From: Pseudomonadota bacterium
Lineage (GTDB): Bacteria; Pseudomonadota; Alphaproteobacteria; Rhizobiales; Hyphomicrobiaceae
Assembly (NCBI GenBank): GCA_023428365.1
Contig: JAEYYQ010000294.1
Coordinates: 1 to 6,125 of the forward strand
Reading direction: 5' to 3'
DNA: 6,125 bases
The position numbers and the translations under genes were made by a program. Of the stretch, positions 1 to 5,016 are shown piece after piece. Each line of letters begins with the position of its first letter. Position 1 is the stretch's first letter. Under the pieces are notes generated by a model that saw only the letters and a list, made by a program, of their open reading frames with translations, was not told the DNA's origin and did not search any database.

Positions 1-593
1 ATTTTATCACGCAGAACCCGCTCGACGTGCCCGACAGCGTCTCCGCGCAGCTCGGCAACCGCGTGCAGCATGCGTTGCGCGCTTTCACGCCGCGCGAACA
101 GAAGGCGGTGAAGGCTGCTGCCAGCACGTTCCGGCCGAACCCCGATCTCAATACCGAACGCGTCATTCTCGAACTCAAGGTCGGTGAGGCGCTGGTCTCG
201 ATGCTGGAAAACAAGGGCGAGCCGTCGATTGTGCAGCGGACCCTGATCCGTCCGCCGTCGGGACAGATCGGGCCGATCACCGAGCAGCAACGCAAGAGCC
301 TGATTGAGAACAGTCCGCTTTTCGGCAAGTACGAGGACACGCAGGATACGCATTCGGCGCATGAGATCCTGGCCAAGCGCGGCGCGGAAAAAGCGGCCGC
401 GGATGCAGCCGCGGAACAGGAAAAGCAGGCCCAAGCCAACAGCTGGACCAACGTCATTTTCGGCCGCGGACCGCGCGGCGGGCGCTCCGTCGGCGAACAG
501 ATCACCCGCGACGTGTCACGCTCGCTGATGCGCTCCGTGGTGACTCAGGTGAAGAACGCGATCCTAAAATCCATCCTCGGTGGCCGGCGTTGA
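1..593 (+). CDS. HerA-like ATPase/helicase (DUF853, YjgR-type), C-terminal part
   Basis: This is the 3' part of a gene that begins outside the window. The open frame is read from base 3 and gives 196 residues before a TGA at 591-593. The visible start (FITQNPLDVPDSV) and the following QLGNRVQHALRAFTP, then KAVKAAASTFRPNP and GEALVSMLENKG, are the pattern I recognise from the C-terminal region of HerA-like P-loop ATPases of the DUF853/YjgR family. The Walker motifs would lie upstream and cannot be checked. After the ATPase core comes an Ala/Glu/Lys-rich, probably helical stretch (AEKAAADAAAEQEKQAQA) and a basic Gly/Arg-rich tail ending KSILGGRR. Family proteins are cytoplasmic hexameric ATPases thought to act on DNA; the precise role of this branch is not established. 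The GTG at base 27 is internal, since the frame stays open with conserved sequence upstream of it. Confidence 0.85.
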   Translation, partial: FITQNPLDVPDSVSAQLGNRVQHALRAFTPREQKAVKAAASTFRPNPDLNTERVILELKVGEALVSMLENKGEPSIVQRTLIRPPSGQIGPITEQQRKSLIENSPLFGKYEDTQDTHSAHEILAKRGAEKAAADAAAEQEKQAQANSWTNVIFGRGPRGGRSVGEQITRDVSRSLMRSVVTQVKNAILKSILGGRR

Positions 594-698
594 TGCCGGT
601 CAAGATGCTCGCTGCTTCGGTCGGGCATCGTGTTGGCGCGAAACAGCCGTAAACGTGTGGATGCTCTGGCATTCGCGCGAGGTTGCGCGGTGTGCACT

Positions 699-704
699 GA
701 GGGG
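699..704 (+). promoter_or_regulatory. Ribosome binding site of the cytochrome c gene
   Basis: GAGGGG lies four bases before ATG 709. It supports that start over the upstream in-frame GTG 580 and ATG 661, where the extra residues would not form a signal peptide. Confidence 0.55.
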
Positions 705-708
705 CGGA

Positions 709-1041
709 ATGAAACGTCGTATCGCGGGTGTCGTGGCGCTTTGGACCGTAGGCGGATTTGTGCCGCCAAGCACAGCGCAAACCGTGCAATCAGTTGAGAA
801 GCAAGGCGAACTGATCGCCGACCAGCTGTGTGCGAGCTGTCACGCCATCGGACGGGAAGGTGCGAGCGCGCAGCCGAAAGCCCCGCCATTTCGCGATCTG
901 CACAAGCGCTATCCCGTCGAACAGCTCGCCGAGTCACTGGCTGAGGGCATCTTCACCGGCCACGAAATGATGCCGGAGTTCACGCTGGAGCCAGCGCAAA
1001 TCGAGGCATTTCTCGCCTATCTCGAAAGCCTCAATCAGTAA
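709..1041 (+). CDS. Small periplasmic monohaem c-type cytochrome
   Basis: The 110-residue product is a secreted class I-like cytochrome c, expected to shuttle electrons in the periplasm. The N-terminus is a signal peptide: basic MKRR, a hydrophobic stretch, then a likely cleavage after STA (residue 23). One haem-binding motif, CASCH, sits at residues 41-45. The likely axial methionine is M87 or M88 in GHEMMPEF, followed by a C-terminal helix (PAQIEAFLAYLESL) typical of the fold. I chose ATG 709 because it gives a proper signal peptide and has GAGGGG at 699-704 just upstream; the frame extends to GTG 580, but that would overlap the previous gene and add a non-signal-like leader. No oxidase, dehydrogenase or haem-lyase gene is adjacent, so its redox partner is unknown. 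Its stop lies one base from the stop of the convergent patatin gene. Confidence 0.85.
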   Translation: MKRRIAGVVALWTVGGFVPPSTAQTVQSVEKQGELIADQLCASCHAIGREGASAQPKAPPFRDLHKRYPVEQLAESLAEGIFTGHEMMPEFTLEPAQIEAFLAYLESLNQ

Positions 1042-1042
1042 G

Positions 1043-2266
1043 CTAACGGGCATCAGCCGTGAGGCGAGGTCTCCGCCCCGGGACATCGGGCGGCCGTTTG
1101 ACCCAAACGCGGCCACTCTCCGACATCCGGATTCCCTCCGCAAACAACGCGGCCTGATAGCGCCGATCGAAGGCTTCGGTTGCTTTCAGCGTGAAGCTGT
1201 CGGGTACGAAGGTCAGGTTGAAGTCGGCGCCCGCATCCTGAGCCATCCGATAGATGCGATAGATGTCACCCTTGTGCTGACTCTTGATCAGCGTCTCGAT
1301 GGCCCGCGCTGCGATCGGCAAGGTCTGCTCTTTTACAGGCTTGTATTCCGGATCGAATTTGCCGTTCTTGACGATGTACAACCTCCGGATCGGCGGCGCA
1401 TCGTAGAAGCGGTCGAACGCTTTGAACGGCACCTGCAACGGCGACACGAACACCTCGTGCGTGGTGCCGCCGTCGACGTGCATCTCCTCAAAGGTCTTAT
1501 TGCCGTAGTCGACGGTAATGTTGACCGGCGGTAGCGCGCCCGGGATCGACGCTGAGGCGAGAATGACCTGACGGAACAGCTCCAGCGCGTGTGGGTGTCC
1601 GCTGGCTGCGATCTCACCCATATTCCAGACCACAGGGCGCTGAGCATCCAGATTGGTCGTCCCGATCAGCAGCATCCGACCCTTGCGGTATTCGGCTGCG
1701 ATCTGGCGGAGGAATGAGCGGGTGACGTACTTTTCGATCAGCGCTTTCAATGGGCCACTGTCGGCCAACGCCGGGCCGCCGAGCAGGCCGGGCAGGATTT
1801 GTGCGACGATCAGTTCGTTGGTGCCGTAATCAGTCCAGATCTCCCTGAGCTGATAGTCATAGCGGGAGCCGAGGAAGGCGAACGGGGCAATGATCGCGCC
1901 GGCGCTCACCCCGGTGACGACCTGAAACACGGGCCGGTTGCCGCGTTCGGTCCATCCGGTCAGCAGTCCGGCTCCGAAGGCACCATCGGATCCACCGCCA
2001 GACAGGGCAAGAATATTGACGACCGGGCGGCCGTTGATCCGATGAGCGTCCTGGGCGAGTCGTGGCATATTGGGCAGGCGCGTGCGGAATTCAGCGTCGA
2101 TGTCGCCGGGCACCTCATCTCCCCAGGCGCGCACACCCGCCATATTCAGCGGACGCACATCCTGCACCAGTTCGACGGGAACGGGAGTGCGTGGATCAAG
2201 CGTTGCGCAGCCGGCGCCCAATAGAGCAGCAAGCATCGCCAAGCTTATGACAAGTGCTTGCACCAA
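1043..2266 (-). CDS. Patatin-like phospholipase lipoprotein
   Basis: This 407-residue protein is a predicted lipid acyl hydrolase of the patatin family, which uses a Ser-Asp dyad. The N-terminus has a hydrophobic segment ending in lipobox LGAGC, so C20 should be lipidated. Alanine at +2 favours outer-membrane sorting by the Lol system. The oxyanion-hole loop SGGGSDGAFGAG is at residues 89-100, the nucleophile elbow GVSAG puts the catalytic serine at S121, and DGG at 265-267 gives the catalytic aspartate D265. All key residues are present, so the enzyme should be active; the substrate is not known. The start is non-ATG: TTG 2266 or GTG 2263, with AGGGG at 2273-2277 upstream and an in-frame TAG at 2276-2278 limiting any extension. 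A downstream ATG at residue 11 would cut into the signal sequence. It follows sodB on the same strand but behind a strong terminator, so it is probably transcribed separately. Confidence 0.9.
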   Translation of the reverse strand: MVQALVISLAMLAALLGAGCATLDPRTPVPVELVQDVRPLNMAGVRAWGDEVPGDIDAEFRTRLPNMPRLAQDAHRINGRPVVNILALSGGGSDGAFGAGLLTGWTERGNRPVFQVVTGVSAGAIIAPFAFLGSRYDYQLREIWTDYGTNELIVAQILPGLLGGPALADSGPLKALIEKYVTRSFLRQIAAEYRKGRMLLIGTTNLDAQRPVVWNMGEIAASGHPHALELFRQVILASASIPGALPPVNITVDYGNKTFEEMHVDGGTTHEVFVSPLQVPFKAFDRFYDAPPIRRLYIVKNGKFDPEYKPVKEQTLPIAARAIETLIKSQHKGDIYRIYRMAQDAGADFNLTFVPDSFTLKATEAFDRRYQAALFAEGIRMSESGRVWVKRPPDVPGRRPRLTADAR

Positions 2267-2272
2267 AACGCG

Positions 2273-2277
2273 CCCCT
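2273..2277 (-). promoter_or_regulatory. Ribosome binding site of the patatin gene
   Basis: On the minus strand AGGGG stands six bases before TTG 2266 and nine before GTG 2263. It overlaps the in-frame TAG that closes the frame, so translation must start at one of these two non-ATG codons or at the less likely internal ATG at residue 11. Confidence 0.45.
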
Positions 2278-2308
2278 AACCCGATCTACGCAGTCTCCCC
2301 AAGGATAA

Positions 2309-2337
2309 TCTGTAGCGGGCTAATAAGTCATGATCAA
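2309..2337 (-). promoter_or_regulatory. Possible sigma-70-type promoter of the patatin gene
   Basis: On the minus strand TTGATC (2332-2337) is followed after exactly 17 bases by TACAGA (2309-2314). The -35 is a fair match to TTGACA and the -10 a weak match to TATAAT. It would start transcription some 30 bases before the patatin start codon and lies downstream of the sodB terminator, where a promoter is needed. This is a by-eye call from position and spacing and could be chance. Confidence 0.28.
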
Positions 2338-2346
2338 GCAACACGC

Positions 2347-2383
2347 CTGCGGCAGTGGCAAGCCTGTGACTTGCCAGCCGCAG
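2347..2383. repeat. Strong 14-bp interrupted hairpin of unknown role
   Basis: CTGCGGC (2347-2353) and TGGCAAG (2356-2362) pair with CTTGCCA (2370-2376) and GCCGCAG (2377-2383). This gives 14 perfect base pairs with a two-base AG bulge on one arm and a seven-base loop. Neither side has a T-run, so it does not look like an intrinsic terminator. It sits between the sodB terminator and the putative patatin promoter. It may be a protein site, a dispersed palindromic repeat unit or a transcript-end stabiliser; the window shows only one copy. Confidence 0.6.
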
Positions 2384-2413
2384 CGCCGCAACAACGCGCC
2401 CGTCTGCCGATGT

Positions 2414-2445
2414 AAAAACGGCCCGCACGCAAAGCGTGCAGGCCG
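2414..2445 (-). terminator. Intrinsic terminator of sodB
   Basis: Read on the minus strand, CGGCCTGCACGC and GCGTGCGGGCCG form a 12-bp GC-rich stem, with one G-T wobble, around a TTT loop, followed at once by TTTTT. It starts 30 bases after the sodB stop codon. This is a textbook Rho-independent terminator, and it separates sodB from the patatin gene further down the same strand. Confidence 0.9.
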
Positions 2446-2475
2446 GACATCTCTATATGTCGGGACTTAAGCTGG

Positions 2476-3066
2476 TCAGCCTACCAGCGACTCGACGTAC
2501 TCCCAGTTGACCAGGTTATCGAACCAGGCTTCCAGGTACTTCGGGCGCGCGTTCCGATAGTCGATGTAGTAGCTGTGCTCCCACACGTCGACACCGAGGA
2601 TCGGCTGCGAACCAAGCATCAGCGGGTTCTCGCCGTTGTCGGTCTTGGTGACCTGCAGCGCGCCGTCCTTGACGGCAAGCCAGGCCCAGCCCGAACCGAA
2701 CTGCGTGACGCCGGCGTTGATGAAGTCGGCGCGCATCTTGTCGAAGCCGCCATAGCCTTTCACCAGCTTGTCGACCTTGCCGGGAAGCTTGTTGCCGCCA
2801 CCGTTCTTCGTCATCCAGTTCCAGAAGTGGAGGTGGTTGTAATGCTGGCCGGCGTTGTTGATCAGGCCCTGGTTCTTCTGATCGTAAGCGGCCTTGACGA
2901 TCTCCTCCAGGCTCTTGCCTTCCAGGCCGGAGCCGGCAAGCAGTTTGTTGCCGTTATCGACGTAGGCCAGGTGATGCTTGTCGTGGTGGAATTGCAGCGT
3001 CTCGGCCGACATATACGGTGCCAAGGCGTCATAGGCATAAGGCAAGTCAGGGAGTTTGAAGGTCAC
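2476..3066 (-). CDS. sodB: Superoxide dismutase, Fe-type (Fe/Mn family)
   Basis: The enzyme converts superoxide to oxygen and hydrogen peroxide. The 196-residue length is normal for bacterial Fe/Mn SOD. Family features are the N-terminal LPDLPYAYDALAPYMSAETL, metal ligands H27, H78 (in NHLHFW), D160 and H164 (in DVWEHSYY), and the GSGWAWL core strand. The second-sphere glutamine is at Q74 in the N-terminal half, as in Fe-SOD; the position holding that glutamine in Mn-SOD appears to be G145. This points to iron, though cambialistic use cannot be excluded. No signal peptide is present, so it is cytoplasmic. I chose GTG 3066: it gives the family N-terminus and has GGAGGA five bases upstream. The frame stays open to 3147, but those residues do not resemble any SOD leader. 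It is monocistronic, with its own terminator, and divergent from the efflux operon. Confidence 0.96.
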   Translation of the reverse strand: MTFKLPDLPYAYDALAPYMSAETLQFHHDKHHLAYVDNGNKLLAGSGLEGKSLEEIVKAAYDQKNQGLINNAGQHYNHLHFWNWMTKNGGGNKLPGKVDKLVKGYGGFDKMRADFINAGVTQFGSGWAWLAVKDGALQVTKTDNGENPLMLGSQPILGVDVWEHSYYIDYRNARPKYLEAWFDNLVNWEYVESLVG

Positions 3067-3071
3067 GAGCG

Positions 3072-3077
3072 TCCTCC
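3072..3077 (-). promoter_or_regulatory. Ribosome binding site fixing the sodB GTG start
   Basis: Minus-strand GGAGGA stands five bases before GTG 3066. This near-perfect Shine-Dalgarno sequence decides for the GTG start over an upstream start in the same open frame. Confidence 0.8.
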
Positions 3078-3108
3078 GTCGCGTTGAAGACCCAGAATTC
3101 AAATGGGG

Positions 3109-3131
3109 AAGTGGCAGCAAACTAGCCACTT
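3109..3131. repeat. Hairpin upstream of sodB
   Basis: AAGTGGC (3109-3115) and GCCACTT (3125-3131) are perfect inverted repeats around a nine-base loop. The stem ends about 40 bases before the sodB start codon, so it would lie in the sodB leader RNA if transcription starts further upstream, or could be an operator. No T-run follows on either strand. Confidence 0.4.
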
Positions 3132-3184
3132 GTCCTCGGCAAATCAAACGCCGTCGGAGGGCGTTCGGTTCGTTTTTCTGGGCT

Positions 3185-3204
3185 GGGGAGGGAGGGGGTG
3201 AGGG
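3185..3204 (+). other. G-quadruplex-forming motif
   Basis: Four G-tracts, GGGG (3185-3188), GGG (3190-3192), GGGGG (3194-3198) and GGG (3202-3204), are separated by loops of one, one and three bases. This satisfies the canonical G3+N1-7 rule on the + strand, and very short loops usually favour stability. The last tract is also the first three bases of the adjoining hairpin. Formation in the cell is not shown by sequence. Confidence 0.6.
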
Positions 3205-3229
3205 CGCAGCGACCCTGAACGCTGCGCCC
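3202..3229. repeat. 10-bp perfect GC-rich hairpin
   Basis: GGGCGCAGCG (3202-3211) pairs perfectly with CGCTGCGCCC (3220-3229) around an eight-base loop. No T-run follows on either strand, so an intrinsic terminator is unlikely. It is about 135 bases upstream of the sodB start codon and shares its first three bases with the G-quadruplex motif. Confidence 0.65.
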
Positions 3230-3305
3230 CCTGGATCACGCCGGGGAAGAAATCTCAGGGTGATACGGAGGTTAGGGCGCCCGCATTGAACCGTTTCTGA
3301 ATGCG

Positions 3306-3327
3306 GCGTTCATCTGGGGTTCATCCG
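3306..3327 (+). promoter_or_regulatory. Direct-repeat element 1, possible response-regulator site
   Basis: Two exact GTTCATC heptamers (3308-3314 and 3319-3325) lie 11 bases apart, one helical turn. This layout is typical of sites bound by tandem dimers of OmpR/PhoB-family regulators. The second half plus flanks, GGTTCATCCG (3318-3327), recurs exactly in element 2. The element lies about 200 bases upstream of the adaptor start. The regulator is not identified. Confidence 0.45.
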
Positions 3328-3419
3328 TGCGGATGGCCGTGCCCAATCCCGTTTCCGACCCTTGTAGGGCTTCGTTGCCTCGGCAGGTGCGTCTCACGGT
3401 CGTGCTGGCGGCATCGGTC

Positions 3420-3441
3420 GTATCCATCGTAGGTTCATCCG
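3420..3441 (+). promoter_or_regulatory. Direct-repeat element 2, possible response-regulator site
   Basis: TCCATC (3423-3428) and TTCATC (3434-3439) are again 11 bases apart. Aligned with element 1, 16 of 22 positions agree, including an identical ten-base block GGTTCATCCG at 3432-3441. It starts 114 bases downstream of element 1 and ends about 70 bases before the adaptor start codon, a sensible place for control of the efflux operon. Confidence 0.42.
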
Positions 3442-3510
3442 ACGGAATTCATGGTGCTGGCGCGTCATGCTTCATAGTCAGGCGCGAGCTGGAACCGGGC
3501 ACATACGACA

Positions 3511-5016
3511 ATGAGCAAAAAATACAAAAAGTATCTCTTCACTCTCGCGATCCCTCTGGCGGCTGTCGCGATCGGAAGTCTGTGGCTGCCCGGTATGCTG
3601 AAAACCGGCGACAACGGTCTCGTCTATGAAACCGTTGATGTGACGCGCGGTCTGATCCGCCGAACGGTCTCCACGTCGGGACCGGTGCGCGCCATGGTGA
3701 CGGTTCAGGTCGGTTCCCAGCTTTCCGGCCAGATCCAGGAAGTTACGGCCGACTACAATACCGAGGTCAAAGAGGGTGACATCCTCGCCAAGCTGGACGC
3801 CAAGACATTCACGGCCAAGGTCGCCCAGGCTCGAGCGGATCTCGCCTCGGCGAAGGCCCAGCTCGCCAACAATCGCGCTGCCCAGGTTAAGGCAGAAGCT
3901 GTTCTGAAGCATGCCGAACTGGCCATTGAGCGGCAGAAAACCCTGGCAGAGCGCGGCATTGCAGCTCATGCAGCTCTGGAATCTGCAACTCGGGATGCCG
4001 AGGTTGCGCGCGCGGAGATCGTCATTGCCAAGGCGCAGATCGAAGGTGCGGAGGCTGTGATCATCCAGCGTCAGGCCCAACTCGACCAGGCTCAGATCGA
4101 TCTCGATCGCGCAATCATCCGCTCTCCGATCAACGGTACGGTGATTTCGCGCACAGTCGATGTCGGTCAGACCGTGGCAGCCAGCTTGCAGGCTCCCGAA
4201 CTGTTCCAGATCGCGCAGGATCTCCGCCGCATCCGCATCGAGGCTCAGGTCAACGAGGCCGACGTTGGTGTGATCCAGGAAGGCAATCCTGTCACCTTCA
4301 CGGTCGACGCCTACCCGGAGCGCCGCTTTGACGGACGCGTGACCCAGGTTCGTCTCGCGGCTACCGAGCTGAATAGCGTCGTCACCTACACGGTGATCGT
4401 TGAAGCCTCGAACGAGGATCGTCGCCTGTTTCCCGGCATGACGGCCAATGTGCAGATCGTGACTGCTGAGAAAGACAATGTACTCCGGGTCGCCAACGAT
4501 GCGTTGCGCTTCCGGCCGCGTGACAGGGCAACGTCTGGGACGGAGGCTATCGCAGCCGGTTCGCGTCAAGGTGGGCAACGCGGCGAACGCATGATCGCGC
4601 AGCTCAAGACCGAGCTGAAGCTGACCGACGAACAAGCCGCCATCGTGAGCGACGAGCTGACCAAGATGATGACGCGGGCCCGCTCGAATGCGGCAGAGAA
4701 GTCGACTGCGCTTCCCGGCTTCGGTCCGCCGCGTCGCGCCCAGTCTGGGGACGGCCAGCGCAGTCCGTTCATGCAACGCATCGAGCAGGTCGTCGTTTCG
4801 GTCCTGACGCCCGATCAGATGCCGCTGTTCGATAGCTGGAAGCGTGAGCGCGAAAGCACGCGCAATGCAACGGTGTGGGTGCTCGCATCAAACGGCCAGA
4901 TCGAGGATCGCTTCGTCAGGTTGGGCGTCGCGGATGACCAGTTCACCGAGGTGTTGAGTGGGAAGCTGGGACCGGGCGACCGGCTGGTGACGCGGGCGCG
5001 TGAGGTGCGCAAATGA
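3511..5016 (+). CDS. macA: MacA-type periplasmic adaptor with an inserted LTxxQ (Spy/CpxP-like) segment
   Basis: This is the membrane-fusion subunit expected to link an inner-membrane ABC permease to an outer-membrane channel. Residues 8-28 form an N-terminal membrane anchor. Residues 65-96 are the first half of the lipoyl-like domain (SQLSGQIQEV ... VKEGDILAKLD). About 99-200 is an Ala/Gln-rich coiled-coil hairpin. The second lipoyl half is at 197-222 (SPINGTVISRTVDVGQTV), and 240-320 is the beta-barrel. The membrane-proximal domain starts at 325-337 (LRVANDALRFRPR) and resumes at 453-500 (ATVWVLASNGQIEDRFVRLG). Between them lies an extra segment of about 115 residues with LTDEQ at 371-375 and LTPDQ at 432-436, the motif of Spy/CpxP proteins. 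The insertion explains the length of 501 against roughly 370 for E. coli MacA. ATG 3511 gives a proper anchor, although no good ribosome site precedes it. The stop overlaps the next start by four bases. Confidence 0.9.
   Translation: MSKKYKKYLFTLAIPLAAVAIGSLWLPGMLKTGDNGLVYETVDVTRGLIRRTVSTSGPVRAMVTVQVGSQLSGQIQEVTADYNTEVKEGDILAKLDAKTFTAKVAQARADLASAKAQLANNRAAQVKAEAVLKHAELAIERQKTLAERGIAAHAALESATRDAEVARAEIVIAKAQIEGAEAVIIQRQAQLDQAQIDLDRAIIRSPINGTVISRTVDVGQTVAASLQAPELFQIAQDLRRIRIEAQVNEADVGVIQEGNPVTFTVDAYPERRFDGRVTQVRLAATELNSVVTYTVIVEASNEDRRLFPGMTANVQIVTAEKDNVLRVANDALRFRPRDRATSGTEAIAAGSRQGGQRGERMIAQLKTELKLTDEQAAIVSDELTKMMTRARSNAAEKSTALPGFGPPRRAQSGDGQRSPFMQRIEQVVVSVLTPDQMPLFDSWKRERESTRNATVWVLASNGQIEDRFVRLGVADDQFTEVLSGKLGPGDRLVTRAREVRK

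Larger units (their letters stand above)
3067..3510. other. 444-bp non-coding divergent region between sodB and the efflux operon
   Basis: I find no convincing gene here. Short open frames exist, but they lack family resemblance or merely run into flanking genes. From sodB outwards the stretch holds the sodB ribosome site, a 7-bp hairpin (3109-3131), a G-quadruplex motif joined to a 10-bp hairpin (3185-3229), an imperfect palindrome (3298-3312) and two direct-repeat elements (3306-3327 and 3420-3441). Promoters for both flanking genes must lie here, but I could not identify a clear -35/-10 pair for either. Confidence 0.7.

Noticed and set aside
584..599. CCGGC/GCCGG hairpin over the stop codon of the HerA-like gene
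   Set aside because: A five-base-pair stem without a T-tract in GC-rich DNA is likely chance and is not a convincing terminator.
594..708. Search for a promoter in the gap before the cytochrome c gene
   Set aside because: No TTGACA/TATAAT-like pair with acceptable spacing was found, so separate transcription versus read-through from the HerA-like gene cannot be decided.
1799..2224. 141-codon + strand open frame over the patatin gene
   Set aside because: It is the shadow of a gene with a lipobox, GxSxG and DGG motifs in the minus frame.
2575..3087. 170-codon open frame on the + strand over sodB
   Set aside because: It lies antisense to a clear superoxide dismutase with all metal ligands and has no recognisable domain or convincing ribosome site.
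3147..3176. Possible + strand intrinsic terminator (AACGCC/GGCGTT stem, then TTTTT)
   Set aside because: The stem is only six base pairs, the T-run starts seven bases after it, and no + strand gene ends nearby.
3056..3289. Possible small + strand gene upstream of the efflux operon
   Set aside because: The predicted peptide is Arg/Gly-rich and low in complexity, it covers the G-tract and hairpin region, overlaps the sodB start, and has no family features.
3327..3629. Possible 100-codon + strand gene overlapping the adaptor start
   Set aside because: It runs over 100 bases into the adaptor gene in another frame and lacks a recognisable domain; the repeats and spacing suggest this is regulatory DNA.
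3478..4776. 432-codon open frame antisense to the adaptor gene
   Set aside because: It is the reverse shadow of a GC-rich coding region; the + strand frame has full MacA-type domain structure, while the antisense product shows no recognisable family and its composition is typical of shadow frames.
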